Below, in pieces: positions 42,773 to 50,807 of a stretch of DNA of 64,000 nt. The stretch is from assembly GCA_963677345.2 (NCBI GenBank), contig CAXXLC010000019.1:124001-188000 (forward strand), in the 5' to 3' direction. The translations under genes were made by a program, and so were the position numbers. Source of the DNA: Saccharicrinis sp963677345. Lineage in GTDB: Bacteria > Bacteroidota > Bacteroidia > Bacteroidales > Marinilabiliaceae. Every line of letters starts with the position of its first letter. The stretch's first letter is position 1. The notes under the pieces are model-generated. The model was not told where the DNA came from. It ran no database searches and saw only the letters and a list, made by a program, of their open reading frames with translations.

Positions 42773-44134
42773 ATGGCTCAAAAACCTGCTATTCCTAAAG
42801 GAACCAGAGATTTTTCGCCAATTGAGATGGCGAAGCGTAATTATATTTTTGACACTATAAAATCTGTATTTTTAAAGTATGGATATCAACCCATTGAAAC
42901 TCCTGCTATGGAGAATCTGTCCACATTGATGGGAAAGTATGGTGAAGAAGGAGATAAATTGTTATTTAAAATATTGAATTCGGGAGATTTCTTATCTAAA
43001 GTAGATGGTCAGGTTCTTGCGGATAGAAATTCTATAAAAACAACGACTCAAATATCAGAAAAAGGACTTAGGTATGACTTAACCGTTCCTTTTGCCAGAT
43101 TTGTTGTTCAACATCAAAGTGAAATAACTTTTCCTTTTAAAAGATATCAGATACAGCCGGTGTGGAGAGCAGACAGACCTCAAAAAGGTCGTTATAGAGA
43201 GTTTTACCAGTGTGATGTGGATGTTGTTGGATCGGATTCGTTAATGAATGAAGTGGAATTGATTCAAATCGTGGATGATGTCTACAGAGCTTTGAATATT
43301 AATGTTCTGGTTAAGGTGAATAATAGAAAGATATTAACCGGGATAGCTGAGATTATTGGAGAGGCTGATAAAATTGTTGATATAACAGTAGCCATTGATA
43401 AACTTGATAAAATAGGTTTAGATAAGGTTAATGAGGAGTTACGACAAAAGAACTTGTCAGAACAGGCTATTGAAAAATTACAGCCAATAATAAATTTGTC
43501 AGGGTCTAATATTGCAAAAATAGAGACTCTTAAATCTGTATTAACTGAATCAGAAACAGGACTTAAGGGTGTTGATGAAATAGAAAAGGTTTTTGCATAT
43601 TTATCAACTTTAAATATTTCTACAGAAGTAGAGTTGGATCTTACCTTAGCGCGTGGTTTAAACTACTATACAGGGGCTATTTTTGAAGTAAAAGCCTTAG
43701 ATGTTCAAATAGGAAGCATTACCGGAGGTGGTAGGTATGATGATTTAACGGGGATTTTTGGATTAAAAGATGTTTCAGGTGTGGGTATATCGTTTGGGGC
43801 AGATCGTATTTATGATGTTATGAACACCCTTGATTTGTATCCTAAAGACTCCATTGTATCTACCCAGTTGTTATTTATTAATTTTGGAGAAACAGAAGCT
43901 TTATATTCTTTAAAAGCTTTGCAAAAAGTTAGAGCTGCCGGGATTAAAGCTGAACTATACCCCGATGCTGCTAAAATGAAAAAACAAATGGCTTATGCTA
44001 ATAAAAAGCAAATTGCTTATGTGGCCTTAGCAGGAGAAAATGAGATTAATGAAGCAAAGGTTACTTTAAAAAATATGGCAACCGGTGAACAAATGCTGGT
44101 TTCCATAGATGAAGTTATTGATATTGTAGGCTAG
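42773..44134 (+). CDS. hisS: Histidyl-tRNA synthetase
   Basis: A 453-residue class II aminoacyl-tRNA synthetase. The motifs are 'IPKGTRDFSPIEMAKRNYIF' (N-terminal), motif 2 'YQIQPVWRADRPQKGRYREFYQCDVD', the HisA-box 'LDLTLARGLNYYTGAIFEV', motif 3 'GISFGADRIYDVM' and a C-terminal anticodon-binding domain ('LLFINFGETEALYSLKALQK'). It charges tRNA-His with histidine. It is a housekeeping gene with its own promoter box. Confidence 0.96.
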   Translation: MAQKPAIPKGTRDFSPIEMAKRNYIFDTIKSVFLKYGYQPIETPAMENLSTLMGKYGEEGDKLLFKILNSGDFLSKVDGQVLADRNSIKTTTQISEKGLRYDLTVPFARFVVQHQSEITFPFKRYQIQPVWRADRPQKGRYREFYQCDVDVVGSDSLMNEVELIQIVDDVYRALNINVLVKVNNRKILTGIAEIIGEADKIVDITVAIDKLDKIGLDKVNEELRQKNLSEQAIEKLQPIINLSGSNIAKIETLKSVLTESETGLKGVDEIEKVFAYLSTLNISTEVELDLTLARGLNYYTGAIFEVKALDVQIGSITGGGRYDDLTGIFGLKDVSGVGISFGADRIYDVMNTLDLYPKDSIVSTQLLFINFGETEALYSLKALQKVRAAGIKAELYPDAAKMKKQMAYANKKQIAYVALAGENEINEAKVTLKNMATGEQMLVSIDEVIDIVG

Positions 44135-44250
44135 GTTTTGCAATTTTTATCTTAAAAAAAATTCATTTATAGTTTTTAATAAAAAAATTGTGTGTAGGTT
44201 GATATTTTAATTAATAAAGATATTATTTTCTCCAACCGGAAAAATTGATG

Positions 44251-44258
44251 TACTTTTG
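44251..44258 (+). promoter_or_regulatory. -7 box for ychF
   Basis: TACTTTTG matches TAnnTTTG and lies 41 bases before the ychF start. The -33 match (TTTC at about 20 bases) is poor. Confidence 0.45.
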
Positions 44259-44299
44259 CACAACTTTTTGATAATATATTGATATTGAAATAAATAAAA

Positions 44300-45400
44300 A
44301 TGGGATTACAATGTGGAATCGTAGGTTTACCAAATGTAGGTAAATCAACCTTATTTAATTGCCTGTCAAATGCTAAAGCTCAGTCTGCAAACTTTCCGTT
44401 TTGTACTATTGAGCCAAATGTTGGGGTAATAACTGTGCCGGATGAACGATTAATTAAATTAGAAGAGTTAGTGAACCCTCAAAGAGTTTTACCTGCAACA
44501 GTAGAAATTGTTGATATAGCCGGATTGGTAAAGGGAGCAAGTAAAGGTGAAGGTTTGGGAAATAAGTTTTTATCCAACATTCGTGAAACAGATGCAATTA
44601 TTCATGTTTTAAGATGCTTTGATAATGATAATGTAACTCATGTTGATGGTTCTGTTGATCCGGTAAGAGATAAGGAAGTGATTGATATGGAGCTTCAAAT
44701 GAAAGATTTGGAGACTGTTGAGAATCGATTGATGAAATCAGAAAAAGCAGCCAAGGCCTCTAAAGATCCTGAACTTAAGAGGTTAGTGGATGTTTTGTAT
44801 TTATATAAAGAAGCATTGGAGGCCGGTAAATCTGCTAGAACAGTTGAGTTAACCGAAGCTCAGCAAAAAGTATCTAAAGATTTATATTTACTTACTGATA
44901 AACCTGTTTTATATGTTTGTAATGTGGATGAGGCTTCTGTAATTAATGGAAATTCGCATGTAGAGGCAGTAATAAAAGCTGTTGCTGATGAAGATGCTGA
45001 AGTTTTAATTATTGCAGCACAAACAGAAGCAGATATTGCTGAACTAGAGTCTTTTGAAGAAAGACAAATGTTTTTAGAAGATATTGGTTTAACAGAATCA
45101 GGAGTTTCTAAATTAATCCGTTCGGCTTATAAATTACTTAATCTTGAAACTTATTTTACTGCCGGTGTAAAAGAAGTGCGAGCGTGGACCTATCCTAAAG
45201 GTGCTGTTGCTCCTCAGGCAGCCGGAGTAATTCATTCCGATTTTGAAAAAGGTTTTATTAGAGCTGAAGTTATTAAATATGATGACTTTGTTACTTATAA
45301 GTCAGAGCTTGCGTGTAAGGAGGCTGGTAAAATGAGCATTGAAGGTAAAGAATATGTTGTACATGATGGAGATATTATGCATTTTAGATTTAATGTGTAG
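44300..45400 (+). CDS. ychF: YchF/OLA1-family redox-regulated ATPase
   Basis: A 366-residue TRAFAC-class P-loop protein. It has 'GIVGLPNVGKSTLFNCLSNA' (Walker A), 'FPFCTIEPNVGVITVPDERL', 'VEIVDIAGLVKGASKGEGLGNKFL' (switch II) and the altered G4 'YVCNVDEAS' that favours ATP. The C-terminal TGS domain carries 'GVKEVRAWTYPKGAVAPQAA' and the family end 'GDIMHFRFNV'. It binds the ribosome and is linked to translation and oxidative stress. A terminator follows. Confidence 0.96.
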   Translation: MGLQCGIVGLPNVGKSTLFNCLSNAKAQSANFPFCTIEPNVGVITVPDERLIKLEELVNPQRVLPATVEIVDIAGLVKGASKGEGLGNKFLSNIRETDAIIHVLRCFDNDNVTHVDGSVDPVRDKEVIDMELQMKDLETVENRLMKSEKAAKASKDPELKRLVDVLYLYKEALEAGKSARTVELTEAQQKVSKDLYLLTDKPVLYVCNVDEASVINGNSHVEAVIKAVADEDAEVLIIAAQTEADIAELESFEERQMFLEDIGLTESGVSKLIRSAYKLLNLETYFTAGVKEVRAWTYPKGAVAPQAAGVIHSDFEKGFIRAEVIKYDDFVTYKSELACKEAGKMSIEGKEYVVHDGDIMHFRFNV

Positions 45401-45430
45401 TTTCCTATATGAAAAATTAGATATAGATGA

Positions 45431-45461
45431 GGATGTTGACTGAAAACAACATCCTTTTTTT
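45431..45461 (+). terminator. Intrinsic terminator after ychF
   Basis: A perfect 8-bp stem GGATGTTG/CAACATCC with an 8-base loop is followed by seven T. Confidence 0.9.
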
Positions 45462-45727
45462 GTCTCAATTAGTTATAGCATATTTTTTCGACCTGAAACC
45501 TTAATTTGCCTCATTTCTCCTGTATTTTTTATCTATACCCTTTTTCTTTTCCCGTCATTGCGGAATTATAGTGAAATCAACAACTAAAAAATTATTGTAA
45601 TATTACTGTATTTATTTTGGTATTTATTGACTTTTTTTGGTAGGACTTCGGTTTGTCTATTAGCCTTAAATTTGTGTAAATAAAGGAATATATCGTATTT
45701 TTATAACAAAAATATTTTACTGCTTCA
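45462..45727. other. Intergenic region before the DUF4294 gene
   Basis: No gene is visible. TAAATTTG at 45667-45674 fits the -7 box for the next gene, about 54 bases upstream of its start; no -33 partner is clear. Confidence 0.4.
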
Positions 45728-46333
45728 ATGAAATTGCTTTGTAAAAATATATGTTGTTCGATATTGCTTATTCTATCTGTTAATTCTGTAGCACAGATTG
45801 ATACCAGCCTTGTTGAGAATTATCATTATTTAGAAAGTATTATTTTTGAAGGAGATACTCTTCCTCATATATATATTGAAGAAGTAAAAATATGTCCTCC
45901 CTGGAAGTTTAAAAGTTCCAGGCAACATAAACGATACAGTAGGTTGGTGGTTAATGTGAAAAAAACACTGCCGTATGCCCGGTTGGCCAGGTACAGGTTG
46001 AGCTTAATAGCAAATACTTTAGATACAATTCATTCGGAAAAAGAAAGAAAGAAGTATTTAAACCAGGCTGAAAAAGAATTGTTTGAAGAATTTGAACAAC
46101 CTTTACGCAAGCTAACCTTTAGCCAGGGAAGAATGTTAATTAAGCTTATTGATAGAGAAACCGGTGATACCAGTTATGCTCTGATAAAAGATTTAAAAGG
46201 TGGTTTTTCTGCATTCATGTGGCAATCAGTTGCTCGCTTGTTTGGATCAAATTTGAAGTCAGAATTTGATTCTGATGGTGATGATGCAATGATTGAACAT
46301 ATTGTTATTATGATAGATAATGGTTTGTTATAG
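45728..46333 (+). CDS. DUF4294 family secreted protein
   Basis: A 201-residue exported protein: signal peptide ('CSILLILSVNSVAQ', cleavage about residue 22), then 'GDTLPHIYIEEVKICPPWKF', 'KTLPYARLARYRLSLIANTL' and 'LTFSQGRMLIKLIDRETGDTSYALIK'. This matches the DUF4294 family, found almost only in Bacteroidota. The function is unknown; the conserved 'GRMLIKLIDRETG' segment is the family hallmark. Its stop codon abuts the stop of the convergent LytTR gene with no spacer. Confidence 0.85.
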   Translation: MKLLCKNICCSILLILSVNSVAQIDTSLVENYHYLESIIFEGDTLPHIYIEEVKICPPWKFKSSRQHKRYSRLVVNVKKTLPYARLARYRLSLIANTLDTIHSEKERKKYLNQAEKELFEEFEQPLRKLTFSQGRMLIKLIDRETGDTSYALIKDLKGGFSAFMWQSVARLFGSNLKSEFDSDGDDAMIEHIVIMIDNGLL

Positions 46334-47074
46334 TTACCCTGTCGTGTTTGTTAATTTTGATAATTCCTCAATTAAACTTTTAAAGTTAGCTGAAGCCAAT
46401 TGAACTTTAATGCCTTCCAGATGAACAATGTTTTTTTCTTTATCAATTTCTGATATAAAATTCAAATTTGCTATACAAGATCTATGTGTTCTGAAGAAAT
46501 GTTTTTTAGGAATGTTTTCTTCAATGCTACCAATTGTGCGTGAGATATACAGCGGTTCATCATTATCCCTGTATATTTTACAGTAGTTACCATCAGCTTC
46601 TATAGCGATAATCTTATTGTACGGAATAATGTGTATTCCTTTTTGGTGATTTACTAAAAGTTTGTGGTTGTTATAGATCCATTGATCTTTAGAATTATAA
46701 GTCTTAGTGTTTTTTTGTTTTAAATTAATTTTTAAAATCAGATCTATAATTTCTTTTGGCTTAACTGGTTTTAATAAGTATCCGGAAGCTCCTAGGCCAA
46801 CAGCATCAATTGCATAGTGTTGGTGAGCTGTAACGAAAACTACGTCAAAAGAAATTGTTGAAAAGTAATTGAAGAGCTCAAGCCCGTTTTCATGAGGCAT
46901 AGAAATATCAAGAAAAACAACATCAGGATTATGTTTGCGAATTAATCCAATGCCATTGATTAAGTTGTCTGCGGTATCTATGACCTCAATAACATCACTT
47001 AAATATATTTCAAGTATCTTTTTAATGCTTTGACGAGCTGAGTTTTCATCGTCAATTATTATTGATTTGAGCAT
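46334..47074 (-). CDS. LytTR-family response regulator
   Basis: A 246-residue two-domain regulator. The receiver (about 1-120) has 'IIDDENSARQSIKKIL', phospho-Asp 'DVVFLDISMPHENGLELF' and 'YLLKPVKPKE'. The LytTR DNA-binding domain (about 145-240) has 'IIPYNKIIAIEADGNYCKIY' and 'HFFRTHRSCIANLNFISEI'. It is normally paired with a membrane LytS- or YpdA-type kinase, but none is adjacent. It is convergent with DUF4294 and probably controls targets elsewhere. Confidence 0.94.
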   Translation of the reverse strand: MLKSIIIDDENSARQSIKKILEIYLSDVIEVIDTADNLINGIGLIRKHNPDVVFLDISMPHENGLELFNYFSTISFDVVFVTAHQHYAIDAVGLGASGYLLKPVKPKEIIDLILKINLKQKNTKTYNSKDQWIYNNHKLLVNHQKGIHIIPYNKIIAIEADGNYCKIYRDNDEPLYISRTIGSIEENIPKKHFFRTHRSCIANLNFISEIDKEKNIVHLEGIKVQLASANFKSLIEELSKLTNTTG

Positions 47075-47290
47075 ATTACAGATCTCTAAAAAAAATTACT
47101 GCTAGTCTGGAAACGTGAAATTAAACAAATTAATCAAATTTACTATTAAAAAAGACCTTCATTTTAAAAATATAGTGTTTTGTTTACAAAAATAAGTGTT
47201 TCACTAAATGACTTATAAACTATTCCCAACTTTGATATTAAATCACGATATTTGCGTTTTATAAAGTTAGTAACCCAAATCAATTAGAAA

Positions 47291-47410
47291 ATGAAATTGA
47301 CCAAACAAATTTCCGGAATTCGTTATTTATTAAGTCAGGATGTACCATCCACAATCTTAACTTTTCAGATTTTATTTGTGTTTTTTGTTTTAGTACTTAT
47401 GTTTATTTAA
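47291..47410 (+). CDS. 39-residue single-helix membrane protein
   Basis: A short frame begins 'MKLTKQISGIRYLLSQDVPS' and ends in a hydrophobic helix ('LFVFFVLVLMFI'). It has a free upstream region and is followed after 16 bases by a terminator, so it forms a complete mini-transcription unit. It is a plausible small membrane protein or toxin-like peptide; no family is recognised. A 'GATATTTG' box about 43 bases upstream is a weak -7 match. Confidence 0.5.
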   Translation: MKLTKQISGIRYLLSQDVPSTILTFQILFVFFVLVLMFI

Positions 47411-47426
47411 GCAAAAAAGATTTAAC

Positions 47427-47466
47427 AGGAGAGATTTTGTTTTGTAAAAATTTCTCCTTTCTTTTT
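47427..47466 (+). terminator. Intrinsic terminator after the 39-residue protein gene
   Basis: An interrupted stem (AGGAGA plus ATTTT against AAAAT plus TCTCCT, 47427-47458) runs into T-rich sequence. It sits between the small gene and the convergent elbB gene. Confidence 0.75.
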
Positions 47467-48109
47467 ATAGGAGCAGTAGTTTTTCGATAAGATTTTTAGT
47501 TCCTTCTTCAATTTGAGCAATGTTAGCATCTAACATATAACATGGAGATGTTACAATTTTATTTTCATTATCAATAATTACCTCTCCATGAGTTGAGTTT
47601 TGATGTCTTGATCCCATTTTTTCAATGTTGGTTTTTGTAGTATTGTCATTCCCAATTGTTAATAATGCATTGGGAATTACTTTAGCGATAATTGCGGGAG
47701 AAATACATAAAGCTCCAATAGGCTTTTTCGCTTTCCAGAATGCCAGTATCACTTCACTAATAGAAGATAGAACCTCACATTCAGAACCTTTAAAAGCAAA
47801 ATTGCTTAGGTTTTTAGCTACACCAAATCCTCCAGGGAATACTATTGCATCAAAGTTCTTTACGCTAAGTTTTGAAATATCTTTAATGTTTCCTCTGGCA
47901 ATTCTTGCTGATTCTTCTAATACATTCCTGGTTTGCCTGGTTTTTTCTCCTGTTAAGTGATTTATAACGTGATGTTGTTTTATGTTTGGTGCAAAACACT
48001 TATAGCTTGAATGCGCTTTTTGAATCGCTAGAAGAGTTAGGGTTGCTTCGTGTATCTCTGCACCATCGTATACACCGCAACCTGATAATATTACCGCAAT
48101 TTTTTTCAT
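47465..48109 (-). CDS. elbB: ElbB-type DJ-1/PfpI superfamily glyoxalase-like protein
   Basis: A 214-residue protein of the ElbB family: 'AVILSGCGVYDGAEIHEATL', 'KCFAPNIKQHHVINHLTGE', 'FDAIVFPGGFGVAKNLSNFA' and the nucleophile elbow 'KPIGALCISPAIIAKV' (Cys). ElbB of E. coli has glyoxalase activity and is linked to isoprenoid production. All these motifs are intact. It appears to be transcribed alone. An insertion sequence lies upstream. Confidence 0.94.
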   Translation of the reverse strand: MKKIAVILSGCGVYDGAEIHEATLTLLAIQKAHSSYKCFAPNIKQHHVINHLTGEKTRQTRNVLEESARIARGNIKDISKLSVKNFDAIVFPGGFGVAKNLSNFAFKGSECEVLSSISEVILAFWKAKKPIGALCISPAIIAKVIPNALLTIGNDNTTKTNIEKMGSRHQNSTHGEVIIDNENKIVTSPCYMLDANIAQIEEGTKNLIEKLLLL

Positions 48110-48273
48110 TGTTGTTTTTTATTTTACTATTCTGTTTTAATATAATCGCTATTGTAAAAATAAACTTATAAATAGTTCCAGCAAGAAAACCCCTGTTTTT
48201 TGAAGCGAAATAACTTTGCGTAAATTTTGACACTCCAAAAAAAAATGAAAAGAGAACAATTTTTTTTGGAATA

Positions 48274-49917
48274 GCTATGTTTGTTTACGTATAATATATT
48301 ATGATATTCTATATTTTAAATTAGGGCATAACAATTCCATTACAATGGCGTAAACAAATGTGTATAAACCTATTATTAAGCCGCTTGTTTTACAGAGGCA
48401 TTCATTTCCTGACGTAGATCTACAAGCAGTCGTTCTCCTATTTTTTTCAAATTAAAGGCTGTAATCGCAAGACCAACGTATCTTTTAAAATGTTCATATC
48501 CTTTATCAGGACACCTATCCAATCCTCTATGTTCCAGTTCGTTAATATTAGATTCTATTGCACTATGTTTATGTCTAAACTTCTTGAATATTGATTTATG
48601 CTCTTCTTCATACTCTTCTTTGTTACACTTGCCCTTTTTTGGAAGTACAAGGTTTTCAACTTTTTGAGACAATGACACTTTATTGTTTTTATGATAATAT
48701 CCTTTATCGAATGACCAACTTTTTACTTTAAATTTTGTAAATATTCTTGCGGCTACTTCCAGCACAATTTCAGAATCTGCTTGATGATCCATAACCTGAT
48801 AATCAAGAATTAAATTATATTGGTCAGTGGTAATATTTGTTTTCTTACCAAGTTCAACGTTTGGTCGCAATTTCCCTTTTGTAATCCATTCTGTATATTG
48901 CTCAAAAATAGAAAACAATTTTTCTTCATGAGGAATCTTTTCCCCTTTAATAACTCTTCTTTCAAGAAGATCAATATGCTTACGAAGTAATTGCATAAAA
49001 CGTTCTAATTCAGTAATTATAGCAACACTAACAAGGTCATCTTTTGGGTATTTGTCCTTAGAATTTTCTAATTTCTGATAAAGTGCTTTAGCTTTTTTAA
49101 TATATTCTTGAGCTTTCATTTTTACACGTTCTTGTTTTCCTTTGCCTCCTGAAGAATTAGCCCTACCTAAAGCTCTCATTTTATTTTTTAAATCACGTTG
49201 CCAATCCTTTACTTTTCTCCAGCCAGGAAGATTGTGCCTATATTGTAATTTGATTATCATATCAATACATTTACGTACACTATCCCAAAGTAAATTATAA
49301 TCTGTTGGAAAATGAACATTGCTTTCTACAACAAAGCTATCTGTTTTTAAGTGTAATGCTTCCTCCTCTTTTTTTTTAAACACCTCGTGTCCAAATTCAA
49401 CAATAATATTATTGAGTTTTTTTATTGTTTCATTATCAATCAAACCAACATTATCAATTATACGTTGATATCCATACTCTTGCTTTTGATATGTTTGAAT
49501 AGTTTCTATACCCATAATTTGACGCACCATTGAGTCATAATTGGAAATATGATGTAACTCATCATAACTAATGTTTTGACATAAACGAACTTGTGATAAA
49601 ACAAATATTTCCCAAAGTCCCATACCTATTCTTCCTGTATGATTATTTTTAGGTAATATTTCTTTTTCTAATATTTCATAAATCTTATTGTTCCATTCCG
49701 GAGTAACATAAATTTTTTTTAATGCAGCACATAAAGCAGGCAACGCACCACTTCTTTTTGCAGTTGGAATTGGTGTATCTTTTATTAATAGGCTTCCTAT
49801 TGTCAATTGTTGTTCGAATCTCTTTCTCATATTTATATTTTCTTAATATCCTTTGTTGAAATAATCGAATCTCAATTATTTAATACGTTGAATATCTGTA
49901 TTATAAATAAATATAGC
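48274..49917. mobile_element. ISNCY-type insertion sequence with probable short inverted repeats
   Basis: An intact transposase gene is flanked by imperfect inverted repeats: GCTATGTTTGTTTA at 48274-48287 and, read on the other strand, GCTATATTTATTTA at 49904-49917 (12 of 14 match). The implied size, about 1.64 kb, fits the family. Exact ends and target duplications could not be fixed by eye because the flanks are very AT-rich. Confidence 0.55.
48376..49830 (-). CDS. ISNCY-family transposase
   Basis: A 484-residue DDE transposase. The N-terminus 'MRKRFEQQLTIGSLLIKDTP' and 'GRIGMGLWEIFVLSQVRLCQ' are typical of the ISNCY group. The catalytic region includes 'LKTDSFVVESNVHFPTDYNL' (Asp), 'SWSFDKGYYHKNNK' (Asp) and 'KHSAIESNINELEHRGLDRC' (Glu). 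The gene is full length without frameshifts, so the element may still be active. It sits between elbB and a small membrane-protein gene, in intergenic DNA. Confidence 0.9.
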   Translation of the reverse strand: MRKRFEQQLTIGSLLIKDTPIPTAKRSGALPALCAALKKIYVTPEWNNKIYEILEKEILPKNNHTGRIGMGLWEIFVLSQVRLCQNISYDELHHISNYDSMVRQIMGIETIQTYQKQEYGYQRIIDNVGLIDNETIKKLNNIIVEFGHEVFKKKEEEALHLKTDSFVVESNVHFPTDYNLLWDSVRKCIDMIIKLQYRHNLPGWRKVKDWQRDLKNKMRALGRANSSGGKGKQERVKMKAQEYIKKAKALYQKLENSKDKYPKDDLVSVAIITELERFMQLLRKHIDLLERRVIKGEKIPHEEKLFSIFEQYTEWITKGKLRPNVELGKKTNITTDQYNLILDYQVMDHQADSEIVLEVAARIFTKFKVKSWSFDKGYYHKNNKVSLSQKVENLVLPKKGKCNKEEYEEEHKSIFKKFRHKHSAIESNINELEHRGLDRCPDKGYEHFKRYVGLAITAFNLKKIGERLLVDLRQEMNASVKQAA

Positions 49918-50253
49918 AACTAAATACACATAAAGATTCAAACATTTTATCAACCGTAATTAGTTGTATTTCAAATAAATAATAGTTTTCCTGCAGGCAC
50001 TAAATAAAATGATTAAAATTTGAATAAATTAACGTATTTCCATTGTGAATATTAATGATTTTTAACTTTTAATGATGCTGTTTTTTTAATAGCTTGTAGT
50101 ATTAATTTTATAAATGTTACATAAAACTTGAGTGTTTATTTCTTAAGCGGCAAATATTATTACTCAGGTATTTATTTAAACGAATCTAAATTGTAGTTAA
50201 AACCTGTTAATGGGTTTTTATTCAACCTGTTAAAATGTTATTTTTGTAGAGCA
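49831..50253. other. IS right flank and intergenic DNA
   Basis: Up to about 49917 this is the right end of the insertion sequence. The rest is AT-rich and holds no recognised gene. TATTTTTG at 50239-50246 fits the -7 box, only 7 bases before the next start codon, which would mean a near-leaderless transcript. Confidence 0.45.
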
Positions 50254-50406
50254 ATGATTAAAAAAGTTAGGGAGATGTTTAGAAAAACAGATGATAATAC
50301 AGTTAAGTTAAAGCGAAAGATTTTTTGGTTTTTTGTGATAGAGGTTCTATTAGTAATCGCATTACTTGGCTTTACATTCTTTTTAATTACAGTTGTGTTG
50401 AATTAA
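50254..50406 (+). CDS. 50-residue small membrane protein
   Basis: A frame of 50 codons with a basic N-terminus ('MIKKVREMFRKTDDNTVKLK') and one long hydrophobic helix ('IFWFFVIEVLLVIALLGFTF') to near the end. It is probably a C-tail or single-pass inner-membrane protein. No family is recognised. The -7-like box right in front and the good reading frame support it. Its stop is 4 bases from the stop of the convergent DUF3859 gene. Confidence 0.55.
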   Translation: MIKKVREMFRKTDDNTVKLKRKIFWFFVIEVLLVIALLGFTFFLITVVLN

Positions 50407-50409
50407 TTA

Positions 50410-50799
50410 TTAAATTTCTTTAACAAATAGTGATTTTTCTATTAAGACTTTTCCATCCAGCCATGTTGTTAGTTTCCATTCTCCTTTTTTATTCTGAATA
50501 GGTTTCCAAATGGTATCTCCCAGAAAAAATTCATAATCATTTGACCTTATAAAATATTCTCCTGTGAACGGAGGTGCTATTTTACCACTTTCATCAGTAA
50601 AAGTAGGGTGATCAATTTTAAAATATATTTTTTTACCTTTTGCCCCTTTTATTTTAATTACATATCCAAATTCTATATCAAGTTCTAGCGGAATAGTATC
50701 TGTAATTTTTAGTAATTTGGGTAGATTTTTAGAGTCTCTATCCCAGTTTGTATATATTCCATAACTATATAACTCTGCATTTATCTTCTTTTTTGCCAT
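50410..50799 (-). CDS. DUF3859 domain protein
   Basis: A 129-residue soluble protein: 'INAELYSYGIYTNWDRDSKN', 'IPLELDIEFGYVIKIKGAKG', 'IDHPTFTDESGKIAPPFTGE' and 'WKLTTWLDGKVLIEKSLFV'. This matches DUF3859, an all-beta family of unknown function. It has no signal peptide. It follows the 732-residue TPR gene after 8 bases on the same strand, so the two are co-transcribed and may work together. Confidence 0.78.
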   Translation of the reverse strand: MAKKKINAELYSYGIYTNWDRDSKNLPKLLKITDTIPLELDIEFGYVIKIKGAKGKKIYFKIDHPTFTDESGKIAPPFTGEYFIRSNDYEFFLGDTIWKPIQNKKGEWKLTTWLDGKVLIEKSLFVKEI

Positions 50800-50807
50800 C
50801 AGTTATC

